Assembly: GCA_001874255.1 (NCBI GenBank)
Contig: MPDC01000010.1
Coordinates: forward strand, 62,001-126,000
Direction: 5' to 3'
Length of the DNA: 64,000 bases
From: Alphaproteobacteria bacterium MedPE-SWcel
GTDB lineage: Bacteria; Pseudomonadota; Alphaproteobacteria; Rhodobacterales; Rhodobacteraceae
Shown: one piece after another, positions 25,923 through 36,104 of the stretch
Position numbering within the stretch: the first letter of the stretch is position 1
How the letters are laid out: each line of letters opens with the position of its first letter
The notes under the pieces: generated by a model
The model's input: the letters and a program-made list of their open reading frames with translations, nothing else
Databases searched by the model: none
What the model was told of the DNA's origin: nothing
Position numbers and translations under genes: made by a program

Positions 25923-26290
25923 GTTTCTATCGTCTCCGCTACGGCCAGGGTGGCATGGCCATCCGAGGTCACTCGTCTTGTGTGGATCAGCTGGGCGTCG
26001 GCGCCGTGGTGTCGTGCGGCGACCAGGGCCAGGGCCTCAGCCACCGATCCGGTGTTGAACCGCGCCTGGATGCGCGGCGAAAAGCTGGGTGTCGAGACGC
26101 CGGAAATCGCGGAATCCTCGACAGAAATGAGGGGCAGGGCGGCCGTCTGCGCAAACTCCTGAAATTGCGCGAGGCCCGCCTTGGTGCGGAGCACGGCAAT
26201 CGCGGCCGGAGGCGGCGCCACGGCGGCCAGCGCCTCGGTCAGGCTATCGGCGCTCACGCGGGAGGAGAACCCAATTCCGGCGATGATCAT
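25919..26290 (-). CDS. cobE: CobE / CbiG C-terminal-like cobalamin biosynthesis protein
   Basis: Predicted 123-residue protein matching the C-terminal domain of CbiG, known as CobE in aerobic-pathway organisms. It opens [17 protein letters not shown] and has the conserved [23 protein letters not shown] and [12 protein letters not shown] pieces. Its exact step in the aerobic pathway is not settled. The short start at 26290 is set by the ATGA overlap with cobL; the frame is open further upstream but only as antisense. Both ends are coupled to neighbours by 4-base overlaps. Confidence 0.9.
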   Translation of the reverse strand: MIIAGIGFSSRVSADSLTEALAAVAPPPAAIAVLRTKAGLAQFQEFAQTAALPLISVEDSAISGVSTPSFSPRIQARFNTGSVAEALALVAARHHGADAQLIHTRRVTSDGHATLAVAETIET

Positions 26291-27483
26291 CGGGTGACGC
26301 TCCATTGCAGGACGGGACGGGCCCGCTCCCAACCGCGCATGGCGCCCAGGGGGCCTGCCTCGGCGATCTCGGCCTTCAGCAGATGGCCTCCGTGGCGGGC
26401 ATGGGCCTGCATCAGCAGGGTTTCGGTTTCCAGGGTGACGCCATTGGCGACCAGTCGGGTGCCCGCGGGCAGGATGTTCCAGAGCGCGTCCAGCAAGGCC
26501 TGTGATCCGCCGCCACCGACAAAGACGCAATGTGGGATCGGCTGCCCCCCCAGAACGTCCGGCGCCCGGCCTTCGACGACAGTCATCCGGTGGGCGACGC
26601 CAAAGGTCTCGGCGTTGCGGCGGATGTTCATCAGCCGGTCCGCGCGGGGCTCGAAGGTGGTTGCGGTGGCACCGCGCGCGGCCAGGCACCATTCGACCGA
26701 AACCGAGCCGGACCCGCCGCCGATATCCCAGAGATGTTCGCCGTGGCGCGGGGCCAGGGCCGAGAGCGTCAGGGCGCGGACCGGCCGTTTGGTGATCTGA
26801 CCGTCACTGGCGAAGGCGGCGTCGGGCAGGCCGGAGGCCTGGGGCATTCCGGCGCCGGTGACGTCGATTGCTGCGACGACGGGGGCCGTGACGCCGGTCA
26901 GATCGAACGCCTGTGCCGTTGTCGAGCGACAGCGCGCATGAGGCCCGCCGAGACGTTCCAGAATATGCAGGCGGCTGGACCCATGCCCCTGGGCCTGCAG
27001 CCACTGTGCCAATGCGCGGGCCGCGTCGCCGTCGCGCAGGGTGCAGATCGCCTGCGTGTCGCGCCCGAGCAGGGGCAACAGTGATGAGAACGGCGCGGCA
27101 TGGAGGCCGAGGCACAGCGTCGCCTCGAGTTTCCAGCCCAGCATGTTTGCGGCAAGTGTGAAGCAGGACGGAGCCGGATGCGACACCCATTCGGCGCGGT
27201 CGAGGTCGCGCAGCAGGCTGCCGCCGGCCCCGTGCCAGAAAGGATCACCAGAGGCGAGGACGACCACCGGGCGGCCACGCGCGGCCAGCACCGGGGCGGT
27301 GGAAAAGGGAACTGGCCAGGCCTGACCGCGAGGGCCTGCATCCACCAGAGCCAGATGCCTGGGACCTCCGAAGATGATTTCTGCCTCGTCCAACGCCCTT
27401 CGGCTTGCACTTGACAGGCCATCGAGGCCATCTTCGCCCAGCCCGATCAGGGTCAACCACGCGCTATGAATAGGATCAGCCAT
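26287..27483 (-). CDS. cobL: Precorrin-6Y C5,15-methyltransferase (decarboxylating)
   Basis: Predicted 398-residue bifunctional enzyme. Residues 1 to about 205 form a tetrapyrrole methylase (LIGLGEDGLDGLSSASRRAL, VLASGDPFWHGAGG). The C-terminal half is a CbiT-like Rossmann methyltransferase/decarboxylase with LWDIGGGSGSVSVEW. ATG at 27483 has AGGAG 7 bases upstream and shares the palindrome CATG with the oppositely directed cobK start. A start 17 codons further upstream is possible but has no obvious ribosome site. Its ribosome binding site lies inside cobK antisense sequence. Confidence 0.95.
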   Translation of the reverse strand: MADPIHSAWLTLIGLGEDGLDGLSSASRRALDEAEIIFGGPRHLALVDAGPRGQAWPVPFSTAPVLAARGRPVVVLASGDPFWHGAGGSLLRDLDRAEWVSHPAPSCFTLAANMLGWKLEATLCLGLHAAPFSSLLPLLGRDTQAICTLRDGDAARALAQWLQAQGHGSSRLHILERLGGPHARCRSTTAQAFDLTGVTAPVVAAIDVTGAGMPQASGLPDAAFASDGQITKRPVRALTLSALAPRHGEHLWDIGGGSGSVSVEWCLAARGATATTFEPRADRLMNIRRNAETFGVAHRMTVVEGRAPDVLGGQPIPHCVFVGGGGSQALLDALWNILPAGTRLVANGVTLETETLLMQAHARHGGHLLKAEIAEAGPLGAMRGWERARPVLQWSVTR

Positions 27484-28246
27484 GACGAAACTCCTGCTTT
27501 TGGGCGGCACCACGGAGGCCTCGCGCCTGGCCATCGCTCTTGCGGAGGCATGGGGCGGAGCTGGTCCGGGAGCCGGGCGTCAGGCGGTGTTCTCCTATGC
27601 GGGCCGAACCGCGCGCCCGGCCTCGCAGCCGTTGCCCTGCCGGATCGGCGGTTTCGGGGGCGTTGCTGGGCTGGCGGCCTATCTGCGCCATGAGGCCATC
27701 ACGCATGTGGTCGATGCAACGCATCCTTTTGCGTCGCAAATGTCGGCCAATGCCGTGGCGGCCTGTGGGGAGGCCGGAGTGAAACTGCTGGGGTATGAGC
27801 GACCGGAATGGCTGGCGCAGCGCGGGGACATCTGGATCCGTGTCCCCGATATGGCAGGGGCAGTTGCAGCATTGCCCGAAGCAGCCGCCCGGGTGTTCCT
27901 GGCGATCGGCAAGCAGCACGTGGCGGCCTTTGCCGCACGGCCGGGCAACCACTATCTGTTGAGGTTGGTGGACACGCCCGACGCTCCGCTGCCGCTGCCG
28001 CTGCCGAAGACCAGTGTCGTTGTGGCCCGGGGTCCGTTTGGCGCCGAAGGGGATGAAGCGTTGATGCGCGCCCATGCCATCACCCATGTGGTTGCCAAGA
28101 ATTCTGGTGGCAGCGGTGCGCAGGCCAAGCTGGTTGCGGCCCGTGCGCTTGGCCTGCCGGTCGTGATGATCGACCGGCCGCGCAGTCCGCCCCGTCAGGT
28201 CGTTGGGTCGGTTGCAGAGGTGATGAGCTGGCTGGACCACGCCTAG
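27482..28246 (+). CDS. cobK: Precorrin-6A reductase
   Basis: Predicted 254-residue NADPH-dependent reductase. Motifs: LLLLGGTTEASRLA at the N-terminus, THVVDATHPFASQMSANA, AIGKQHVAAFA and THVVAKNSGGSGAQAKLVAA. It is the only plus-strand gene in the cob block. It lies exactly between cobL and cobJ: its ATG overlaps the cobL ATG in CATG, and its TAG overlaps the cobJ TAG in CTAG. AGGA lies 7 bases upstream inside the cobL frame. Any promoter must lie inside cobL. It is antisense to any transcript running from cobJ to cobL. Confidence 0.95.
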   Translation: MTKLLLLGGTTEASRLAIALAEAWGGAGPGAGRQAVFSYAGRTARPASQPLPCRIGGFGGVAGLAAYLRHEAITHVVDATHPFASQMSANAVAACGEAGVKLLGYERPEWLAQRGDIWIRVPDMAGAVAALPEAAARVFLAIGKQHVAAFAARPGNHYLLRLVDTPDAPLPLPLPKTSVVVARGPFGAEGDEALMRAHAITHVVAKNSGGSGAQAKLVAARALGLPVVMIDRPRSPPRQVVGSVAEVMSWLDHA

Positions 28247-29127
28247 TGTTCTTTCTGACCGGACGGTGACGGGGACTGTGAAGCGGGTAGATGCTCTGGC
28301 GTGTCGTCGGGCATGTGGTCGGGCGTGTGGCCGGATTTGTGTCCGGGATTATGTCCGGGCGCAAATCGCGGAGTATAGACGTATTTGCCCACCTGACGGG
28401 TTTCGCGGGTGCCGACAATCACCACGGTCCGCATATCTGCCATCTCTGGCGTTGCGTCGCGCAGCGCGACCGTCAGGAGGGCCTGACCCGGTTTGGTGAC
28501 GTCCCGGGCGAAGGTGATAAGGGTCTCTTCGCCGCAGGCCGCGCGGAGCACCTCAAGCGCCCGGGCGAACTGATGGGGTCTGGATTTCGAGCGCGGGTTG
28601 TAAAAGGCCATGGCCAGACCGGCTTCGACGACCAGCTGCAACCGACGCTCGATGAGCGCCCAGGGTTTGAGGTTGTCGCTCAGGTTGATGGCGGCGAAGT
28701 CATGCCCCAGCGGGGCGCCGATGGCGGCGGCGGCGGCCAGCATCGCGGTAATGCCCGGCAGCACCCGGATGTCCAGCGTGCGCCAGGACGAAGGCCCGGC
28801 CTCCAGCGCCTCGAACACGGCCGAGGCCATGGCAAAGACACCTGGGTCGCCAGAGGAGACGACGACAACCTGTCGCCCCGCCGCCGCCATTTGCAGCGCA
28901 TGGGTGGCGCGGTCGATCTCGACGCGGTTGTCGGAGGCATGCAGAACCAGGCCTTTGCGTGGCTTGACCCGGTTGACGTATGGAATGTAGCCAACCACAT
29001 CGGTGGCGGTCGCAAGCGCTGCGTGGACCTCTGGGGTGATCATGTCATCCGAGCCGGGGCCGAGGCCGACGATTACGACGTGGCCCGGGACACTGTGGGC
29101 GGTTTGGTCGGGGGGCAGAGACGTCAT
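28243..29127 (-). CDS. cobJ: Precorrin-3B C17-methyltransferase with His-rich tail
   Basis: Predicted 294-residue methyltransferase doing the ring-contraction and C17 methylation step. Family features: VIVGLGPGSDDMITPEV, VGYIPYVNRV, VVVSSGDPGVFAMASAV, PGITAMLAAAA, GHDFAAINLSDNLKPW and MAFYNPRSKSRPHQ. The catalytic core ends with the RQVGKYVYTPR segment near residue 250. After it comes an unusual tail with six tetrapeptide repeats (PGHN, PGHK, SGHT, PDHM, PDDT, PEHL). The start is coupled to cobI by ATGA, and the stop overlaps cobK tail-to-tail. Confidence 0.95.
   Translation of the reverse strand: MTSLPPDQTAHSVPGHVVIVGLGPGSDDMITPEVHAALATATDVVGYIPYVNRVKPRKGLVLHASDNRVEIDRATHALQMAAAGRQVVVVSSGDPGVFAMASAVFEALEAGPSSWRTLDIRVLPGITAMLAAAAAIGAPLGHDFAAINLSDNLKPWALIERRLQLVVEAGLAMAFYNPRSKSRPHQFARALEVLRAACGEETLITFARDVTKPGQALLTVALRDATPEMADMRTVVIVGTRETRQVGKYVYTPRFAPGHNPGHKSGHTPDHMPDDTPEHLPASQSPSPSGQKEH
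28288..28359 (-). repeat. 12-bp in-frame repeat encoding the cobJ His-rich tail
   Basis: Six consecutive degenerate 12-bp units inside cobJ, read on the minus strand as Pro/Ser-Gly/Asp-His/Asp-X tetrapeptides. It lies just upstream of the cobJ stop and the shared CTAG. Confidence 0.9.
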
Positions 29128-29843
29128 GGTCGCCGCCCTTGTCCGTGCAGCAGCACAATCGAGAAATAGGGAACCGGGCCAGTCACATCCGTGAGTTTGC
29201 GCACTGTTTGGGCCGGCATGGTGCCGCGTTCCACCAGCCAGGCATCCTCCAGTCGGCCCGCGGCTGCCAGGGCCCGCCGCAGCTTGGGCAGGTTGCGCCC
29301 GATCTTCATCACGACAAGGGCATCGGTTTCCGCGGCGCGTTGGGTCAGCTCCTGTTCCGACAGGGTTGCCATTGCGACGGTCAGAACATCATCGCCCCAG
29401 GTGATCGGCACTCCCGTGGCGGTCCAGCAGCCGGACATGCCGGTGATGCCGGGGATGATCTCGATTTGGGCGCGGCCTTCGAGGCGGCTGTGCAGGTGCA
29501 TGAAAGACCCGTAGAGAAAGGGATCCCCCTCGCAGAGAACCACGAGGTCCTCGGTCCGGGCAATTTCCGCCAGCGTATCGGACCATCGGTCATAGAACTC
29601 TGACAGCAGCCGATTGTATTCCGGGTCGGAAAAGTGGATTTCGGTGGTGACCGGATATTCCATCGCGTGTTCGGTCACGCCGTCGGGCAACAGGCCTTCG
29701 ACAATGGCCCGCGCCTGCCCGGCGCGACCTTCCTTGCGGAAATAGGCCACGTGGCGGGCGGATTGCAGCACCCGCCAGCTCTTGACGCTCATCAGTTCCG
29801 GATCGCCGGGGCCGAGCCCTGCGCAGATGACTTTGCCGGTCAT
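29124..29843 (-). CDS. cobI: Precorrin-2 C20-methyltransferase
   Basis: Predicted 239-residue methyltransferase: VICAGLGPGDPELMSVKSWRVL, YFRKEGRAGQAR, LCEGDPFLYGSFMHL, IIPGITGMSGC and MKIGRNLPKLR are CobI/CbiL signatures. The first ATG at 29849 overlaps the cobH stop as ATGA but has GGAAGGA directly abutting it. The ATG at 29843 has that same site at proper spacing, so it is preferred. The stop is coupled to cobJ. Confidence 0.95.
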   Translation of the reverse strand: MTGKVICAGLGPGDPELMSVKSWRVLQSARHVAYFRKEGRAGQARAIVEGLLPDGVTEHAMEYPVTTEIHFSDPEYNRLLSEFYDRWSDTLAEIARTEDLVVLCEGDPFLYGSFMHLHSRLEGRAQIEIIPGITGMSGCWTATGVPITWGDDVLTVAMATLSEQELTQRAAETDALVVMKIGRNLPKLRRALAAAGRLEDAWLVERGTMPAQTVRKLTDVTGPVPYFSIVLLHGQGRRP

Positions 29844-29845
29844 TG

Positions 29846-30475
29846 TCATTCCTTCCAGGACGCGAGCGCATTGACAGCCGCCACGGTGATCGCCGACCCA
29901 CCGAGGCGACCTTTGACGATCATTGCAGGCACGGGAAGATCCTCCATCAGCGCGTCTTTTGACTCGCGTGCGCCGACAAAGCCCACGGGGCAGCCGATGA
30001 TCGCGGCCGGGCGCGGGCAGCCGGGATCCTTGAGCATGTTGAGGAGATGAAACAAGGCGGTGGGGGCATTGCCTATGGCGACAACGGCCCCGGCAAGGTG
30101 AGGGCGCCACAGTTCGAGCGCCGCGGCAGAGCGCGTGTTGCCCATCTCCTGCGCCATACCGGGCACCTTGGGATCGCGGAGGGTGCAGATCACTTCATTT
30201 GCGGCGGGCAGACGCGGGCGGGTGATGCCCTCGGAGACCATATAGGCATCACAGAGGATCGGTGCGCCACCGGCGACCGCAGCCCGCGCGGTTTCAGCCA
30301 TACCGTCAGAGAAGCGGATATGCTGTTCCAGGCCAACCATGCCGGCGGCGTGGATCATCCGAACCACGACGCTTTCTTCGTCGCGGCTGAACCGGACGAG
30401 ATCGGCCTCGGCCCGGATGGTGGCAAAGCTCTCGGCGTAGATCTTGGCGCCGTCGGTTTCATAGGTGTGCAGCAT
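29846..30475 (-). CDS. cobH: Precorrin-8X methylmutase
   Basis: Predicted 209-residue enzyme moving the C11 methyl to C12 to give hydrogenobyrinate. The catalytic histidine sits in VVRMIHAAGM. Other conserved parts are DAYMVSEGITR, AIGNAPTALFHLL, IIGCPVGFVGARESK and VKGRLGGSAITVAAVNAL. It begins one base after the cobG stop. Confidence 0.97.
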   Translation of the reverse strand: MLHTYETDGAKIYAESFATIRAEADLVRFSRDEESVVVRMIHAAGMVGLEQHIRFSDGMAETARAAVAGGAPILCDAYMVSEGITRPRLPAANEVICTLRDPKVPGMAQEMGNTRSAAALELWRPHLAGAVVAIGNAPTALFHLLNMLKDPGCPRPAAIIGCPVGFVGARESKDALMEDLPVPAMIVKGRLGGSAITVAAVNALASWKE

Positions 30476-30476
30476 G

Positions 30477-31676
30477 TCAGCGGTCTTTCGTCAGGACGTC
30501 GGGCGCGGCGCGCAGGGCTGCGGCGCTGAGCGAGGTGAGGGCCGGGCTGGCGTCAGCGCGCCCGTTGCGAATGAGATCAAAGCGGTCGCGCCCGGTGGCC
30601 ACAAGGGTCACATCCGAGGGCTTGGGGTGGGCGCAGCCCTTGGTGCAGCCAGAGACGTGCAATTGGGTCCCAGGTGGAAGGTGCGGGGCCAGATCGCGGG
30701 CCAGGGCGCGGGTGGACGCGTGCGCCTGCAGGCAGCCGGGGGCTCCGGTGCACGCAATCACTTGCAGGCGCGGGTCCGTCGCGTCGAGTATCAGGCCGGG
30801 CAGGGGACCGAGGGAAGCCGTGCCCTCGACAAGCAGCATGCGCCAGGGGGTCAGTCGCATTGCATGGCCGGTCTCGGCCAGAGTGGCCAGGGTGCGGGCC
30901 GATATCTGGCCGAACTCCAAGGCCACCAGTGTTCCGATTGCGATCCTGCCCGGGCCTGGTCGGGCCGTGCTGCCAGGCGGGACAGGGCTGTATGCGACGG
31001 TTGCGTCATGCGATGAGGGTGGCTCGCGGCGCGCAATCAGGTGGTGCATCCTGCCTCGACCGCCCGGCGCGCCGCCTTGGGTCAGGAACCAGCGGGCGAG
31101 CGCCACCGCCGCTTCGGCTGCGCGGTCTTCCGGTACGATCAGGGCCGTTCTCGACCCATCGGCGCGCACTATGAGGTTGTCTCCGTGGCGTTCGATCCGG
31201 ATGTCGGCGGAGGTCTCCCGCAACATTGGCTCTTTGTCTGTGTCGACGGCAAAACCGAACTTTCCCGGCAGGGTGAGGTCCGCTGCTGCCGCCAGTCTCG
31301 CGCTCAGATCATCGGCGATCCGATGGCTGCGATCTCCGGCAGTCCAGAATGGTGTCAGCAGAATATTGCGACGGCTCTCTGATGCGCTGTCGCGATCCAC
31401 CAGCCCAAGCGCCCGCAGTTCTGCAATCAGCCTCAGGTGATCCTCTGGCCGGATACCGCGCATCTGCAGGTTGGCCCGGGACGACATATCGAGCATGCCA
31501 TTGCCAAAGCGCAGGGACAAATCCGCCACGGCCCGTGCCTGATCAGCGCTGAGACGAGCGAAGGGCGGCCGAATGCGGACCACCAACCCATCGCCCGACA
31601 TCATCGGTCGCAATGCGCCGGGGCACCAGCCGTAGATTTTTGGGGCATCGTTTCGGGAGGAGGTCGGCTCGCTCAT
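30477..31676 (-). CDS. cobG: Precorrin-3B synthase
   Basis: Predicted 399-residue oxygen-dependent iron-sulfur enzyme related to sulfite/nitrite reductases. It oxidises precorrin-3A, a step specific to the aerobic pathway. The N-terminal half has GWCPGALRPM and SRANLQMRGI. The metal-centre cysteines are in CTGAPGCLQ and VSGCTKGCAHP (CX5C and CX3C). Start at 31676 overlaps the cobN stop as ATGA. Confidence 0.95.
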   Translation of the reverse strand: MSEPTSSRNDAPKIYGWCPGALRPMMSGDGLVVRIRPPFARLSADQARAVADLSLRFGNGMLDMSSRANLQMRGIRPEDHLRLIAELRALGLVDRDSASESRRNILLTPFWTAGDRSHRIADDLSARLAAAADLTLPGKFGFAVDTDKEPMLRETSADIRIERHGDNLIVRADGSRTALIVPEDRAAEAAVALARWFLTQGGAPGGRGRMHHLIARREPPSSHDATVAYSPVPPGSTARPGPGRIAIGTLVALEFGQISARTLATLAETGHAMRLTPWRMLLVEGTASLGPLPGLILDATDPRLQVIACTGAPGCLQAHASTRALARDLAPHLPPGTQLHVSGCTKGCAHPKPSDVTLVATGRDRFDLIRNGRADASPALTSLSAAALRAAPDVLTKDR

Positions 31677-34600
31677 GCGGCGCCCTCCAGGGATGCAAGG
31701 ATGAAATTGCGCCGTGTCACCCAAAGCCCTGCCGCGCGCAGGGCACGAAACCGGTCCCACATTGCCTGCAATGCCGCCGGGTTCTCGCGTTCGAGAAATG
31801 CGACCAGATCTTCACGACCCAAGGTGGCCTCGAAATAGAGGTCGAAAAGATGCGCCGGAACCACCTGCGCCAGATGCGCAAAGGCCGCCATATGATCAAG
31901 CGTCGCCGCGATTTCGGCACCACCGCGAAACCCGTGGTTCATCATTGCGCTGGCCCATTGGGGATCGGCGGCGCGGGCGCGGGTGACGCGGGCGATTTCC
32001 TCCTGAAGGCTGCGCGCCTGTGGCCGCTCCATTCGGGTTGCATCCATGTGGTAAAGGCTGGGCGTCGCGGCGCCGAGCCGGGCCATGGCGGCGGCAAAGC
32101 CTGCCTCATGGGCGGCGTAGTCGGAGGCCACCAGCACATCGGTCTCTGCCAGATCCTGCAGGTGCACGAAGCTATCGGCGTTTTGCAACCGCTGCTCCAA
32201 TGCCGCACGTGCCTCGGTGATCTCGCCGCGGGCGTCTATGGCATGGGAGGAGGCGGCCAGCCAGGCTTCTCCGGCGGCAGACCGCGCCGCTTCGGAATAG
32301 TCATCCAGATGCGCGGTCATGGCGAGACCGTATTGGCCGGGTTTGGGGCCGAATACGCGTGGCGCGCTGGCCAGATAGGGGTTGTCGGCGACAGATTCCT
32401 CTCGGCCCGATAGAGCGGCGGCTGCGGCTTCGAACATCTGCGCAAGGCCGGGGAAGACATCCCGGAACAAGCCAGATACGCGCAGGGTCACGTCGATGCG
32501 GGGGCGGCCCAGAAGCGCCAGTGGGATAATCTCGAACCCCGAGACCCGTTCTGATCCCGCGTCCCACTGCGGCGCGAGGCCGGCAAGATGCAGCGCCATG
32601 GCAAATTCCTCGCCCGCGGTGCGCATGGTGGCAGAGCCCCAGAGATCCACCACCAGCCCTTTCGGCCAGTCGCCGTGGTCCTGCAGGTGGCGGCGCAACA
32701 GCTCTTCCGCCAGTTTGACCCCCTGCGCCTGCGCCGCCCGCGACGGCACCGCCCGCGGATCGGTGGTAAAGAGGTTGCGCCCCGTCGGCATCACATCCGA
32801 CCGACCACGGTAGGGGGACCCCGACGGCCCCGGGGCAATCATCCGCCCCGCCAGCGCCTCGGTCAGCCCTGTCAGTTCTGCACCACCATGCGCGCCGTGG
32901 CCGAAGACATGCAGCCCCTCGCCGTACTGGCTTTCCTTGATGTCGCAGACAAAGCGGTCGATGCGCGTGATCGCCTCGGCGGCGGAGGCCGCCGCCGAGA
33001 GGCCGAGATCCTGTTCCACCCCGGTTCCCTGCGCCTCGGTGCGGATGTCGGCGATCAGCCGGTCGCGGCGCGCCGGATCGAGCCCGTCTGCGGTGGAATA
33101 TTCGTCCAGCAGGCTCTCCAGCCGCCCCATGCCGGCTGGCAGACTGGTCTGGGCCAAGGGCGGTGGCATATGGCCGAGGGTCACGGCGCCGATACGGCGT
33201 TTGGCCTGCGCGGCCTCGCCGGGGTCGTTGACGATGAAGGGGTAAATCACCGGCATCGCACCGACAAGCGCTTCGGGCCAGCAGGTCTGCGACAGAGCCA
33301 CTGCCTTGCCCGGCAGCCATTCCAGCGTGCCGTGCGCCCCCACATGCACCAGCGCATCTGTTTGCGTTTGTAGCCAAAGATAGAAGGCGACATAGGCATG
33401 GCGCGGCGTGCGGTCCAGATCGTGGTAGTCGTCGTCGCGGGCCGCCACATCGCCGCGCTCGGGCTGGAGCGCAATCAGTGCCTTGCCCGCGCGCAGGGCG
33501 CGAAAATGCACTGCACCGTCCTGCACGGCGGGATCATTTTCCGGCCGGCCCCATGCGGCATGCAGGTCTGACTGCAGGTGGGCGGGCAGGGTTTGCAGCG
33601 CGGTTTCGTAGTCCCTCAGCGGCCAGCGCAGGGTCTCGGTGGAGAGGCGGGTGCCAAGGTCGCCTTCGGGGTGGATGTCATAGCCTTTGGCGGCGAGGGC
33701 CGCGAGGATCGCCTCGGTCGAGGCCAGAGCATCCAGCCCGACCGCATGGGCGATATTGTAGTCCCGGCCCGGATAGGTCGAGAGCACCAGCGCGAGGCGC
33801 TTGTCGCCGGGGGCTGTGTGGGCGAGGCGCAGATGGGCCTCGATGCGATTGAGTGCTGACTCCACCCGCTCCGGATCAGCGCGGTGGATGAAACGGGAGT
33901 ACTCCAGATCGGGGTCGCGTTTGCTGGGGGATTTGAAGCTGACCACCCCTGCGAACAGCCGACCGTCCACCTCGGGCAGGACCACATGCATGGCGAGGTC
34001 GGCCGGAGAAAGCCCCCGGTCGGCCAGGTCCCAATCCTTGCGCCGCGCGGTGGAGAGCGCCACCTGAAACACCGGACAGCCGGTGAGGCTGAGCGGGGAG
34101 GCGCTGCTGTTGCGCCCCTGGGCCGAAAAGGCGGTGGCGTTGATGATGGCAACGGGAGCCCGCGTGGGAAGTTCGGCCTGTAGCCAGTCCACCACGGCGG
34201 CGGCCTTGAGGCTGGTGGCAAAGACGCCAAAGGCCGCATAGCCGCGCGCCCGCAGACCGGCAATCAGCGCATCCACCGGCGCGGTGTCGGCTGAGGTGAG
34301 GTAGGAGCGGTAGAAACTGATCAGAACCAACGGCTTGTCTGGTGCGGACAGGGTGCTCAGGGTGCCCTGATCCGGGTCATAATAGCCAAAATCGGGCACC
34401 GATTTCTGACCCATCACCGGTCCGGCATAGAGCCCCGCCGCCAACGCCAGCTGCGCCAGCGCGGCCTGTGCGGCGACGGCACCGCCCGCGTCACAGAGCG
34501 CCTGCAGACGCCGAAGGGTCGAGGTGGGCAGGGTGGACAGCTCGTCCAGGCGCGGATCTTCCTGACCGTCGGCGGGCAGCACGGCCAGCGCGATCCCCTT

Positions 34601-34918
34601 GCGCCGCGCCAGATCCTGAAGCGTTGCGAGACCGTATGGCCAATAGCTTTCGCCACCGATCAGCCGGATCAGCACGCCCTTGGCGCCCTCCAGCGTCTGT
34701 TCGGCGTAGACATCGACCGAGAGCGGATGCTTCAGCGCCACCAAATTCGCGAGCCGGGTCGTCGGCAGCGCGCCGCCCGCCCGGTGCCAGCCCGCGGCAA
34801 AGGCGCCGAGGTCACTGTCGGAAAAAGACAGTACCACCAGATCGCCGGGGGTCTGCCCGACGTCATAGGGGGTGTCTGTTTCTCCGAGCCCGTGGCTTTC
34901 GCGGAAGACGACGTGCAT
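31673..34918 (-). CDS. cobN: Cobaltochelatase subunit CobN
   Basis: Predicted 1081-residue large subunit of the ATP-dependent aerobic cobaltochelatase (CobNST), which inserts cobalt into hydrogenobyrinate a,c-diamide. The conserved core LVHVGAHGTLEWLPGKAVALS lies near residue 520, with SPYRGRSDVMPTGRNLFTTDPRAVPS and VVDLWGSATMRTAGEEFA following. It is somewhat shorter than the P. denitrificans protein (about 1275 residues). cobS and cobT are not in the window. The start codon lies 148 bp after cobW, with two intercistronic hairpins between. Confidence 0.96.
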   Translation of the reverse strand: MHVVFRESHGLGETDTPYDVGQTPGDLVVLSFSDSDLGAFAAGWHRAGGALPTTRLANLVALKHPLSVDVYAEQTLEGAKGVLIRLIGGESYWPYGLATLQDLARRKGIALAVLPADGQEDPRLDELSTLPTSTLRRLQALCDAGGAVAAQAALAQLALAAGLYAGPVMGQKSVPDFGYYDPDQGTLSTLSAPDKPLVLISFYRSYLTSADTAPVDALIAGLRARGYAAFGVFATSLKAAAVVDWLQAELPTRAPVAIINATAFSAQGRNSSASPLSLTGCPVFQVALSTARRKDWDLADRGLSPADLAMHVVLPEVDGRLFAGVVSFKSPSKRDPDLEYSRFIHRADPERVESALNRIEAHLRLAHTAPGDKRLALVLSTYPGRDYNIAHAVGLDALASTEAILAALAAKGYDIHPEGDLGTRLSTETLRWPLRDYETALQTLPAHLQSDLHAAWGRPENDPAVQDGAVHFRALRAGKALIALQPERGDVAARDDDYHDLDRTPRHAYVAFYLWLQTQTDALVHVGAHGTLEWLPGKAVALSQTCWPEALVGAMPVIYPFIVNDPGEAAQAKRRIGAVTLGHMPPPLAQTSLPAGMGRLESLLDEYSTADGLDPARRDRLIADIRTEAQGTGVEQDLGLSAAASAAEAITRIDRFVCDIKESQYGEGLHVFGHGAHGGAELTGLTEALAGRMIAPGPSGSPYRGRSDVMPTGRNLFTTDPRAVPSRAAQAQGVKLAEELLRRHLQDHGDWPKGLVVDLWGSATMRTAGEEFAMALHLAGLAPQWDAGSERVSGFEIIPLALLGRPRIDVTLRVSGLFRDVFPGLAQMFEAAAAALSGREESVADNPYLASAPRVFGPKPGQYGLAMTAHLDDYSEAARSAAGEAWLAASSHAIDARGEITEARAALEQRLQNADSFVHLQDLAETDVLVASDYAAHEAGFAAAMARLGAATPSLYHMDATRMERPQARSLQEEIARVTRARAADPQWASAMMNHGFRGGAEIAATLDHMAAFAHLAQVVPAHLFDLYFEATLGREDLVAFLERENPAALQAMWDRFRALRAAGLWVTRRNFILASLEGAA

Positions 34919-34980
34919 TGGGTTGGTCCGCTTCGTTCAAATCAGAGAGGGCAGCCTCCGACCCTGAGGGGTGCGACGGG

Positions 34981-35026
34981 CCCTCCCGAGGGGAGGGGCG
35001 GGCCCGCCCGGCGTGGCCGCCGGGCG
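34981..35026. repeat. Two GC-rich hairpins between cobW and cobN
   Basis: A CCCTCC/GGAGGG hairpin at 34981-34997 and a perfect 9-bp stem at 35005-35026 with loop tggc. They lie in the largest gap inside the main cob operon and have no T-run. They may set mRNA processing, stability or partial termination between cobW and cobN. Confidence 0.7.
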
Positions 35027-35066
35027 AGACCTCAAGGCGAGAGGTCGGCGCCCTTGGTTCGTGAGA

Positions 35067-36101
<1,035 letters not shown>

Positions 36102-36104
36102 GGA

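Noticed and set aside
24462-26162. Long plus-strand frame opposite cobB and cobM
   Set aside because: GC-rich codon bias of real genes on the other strand opens this frame; the minus strand has clear cob family motifs and coupled starts.
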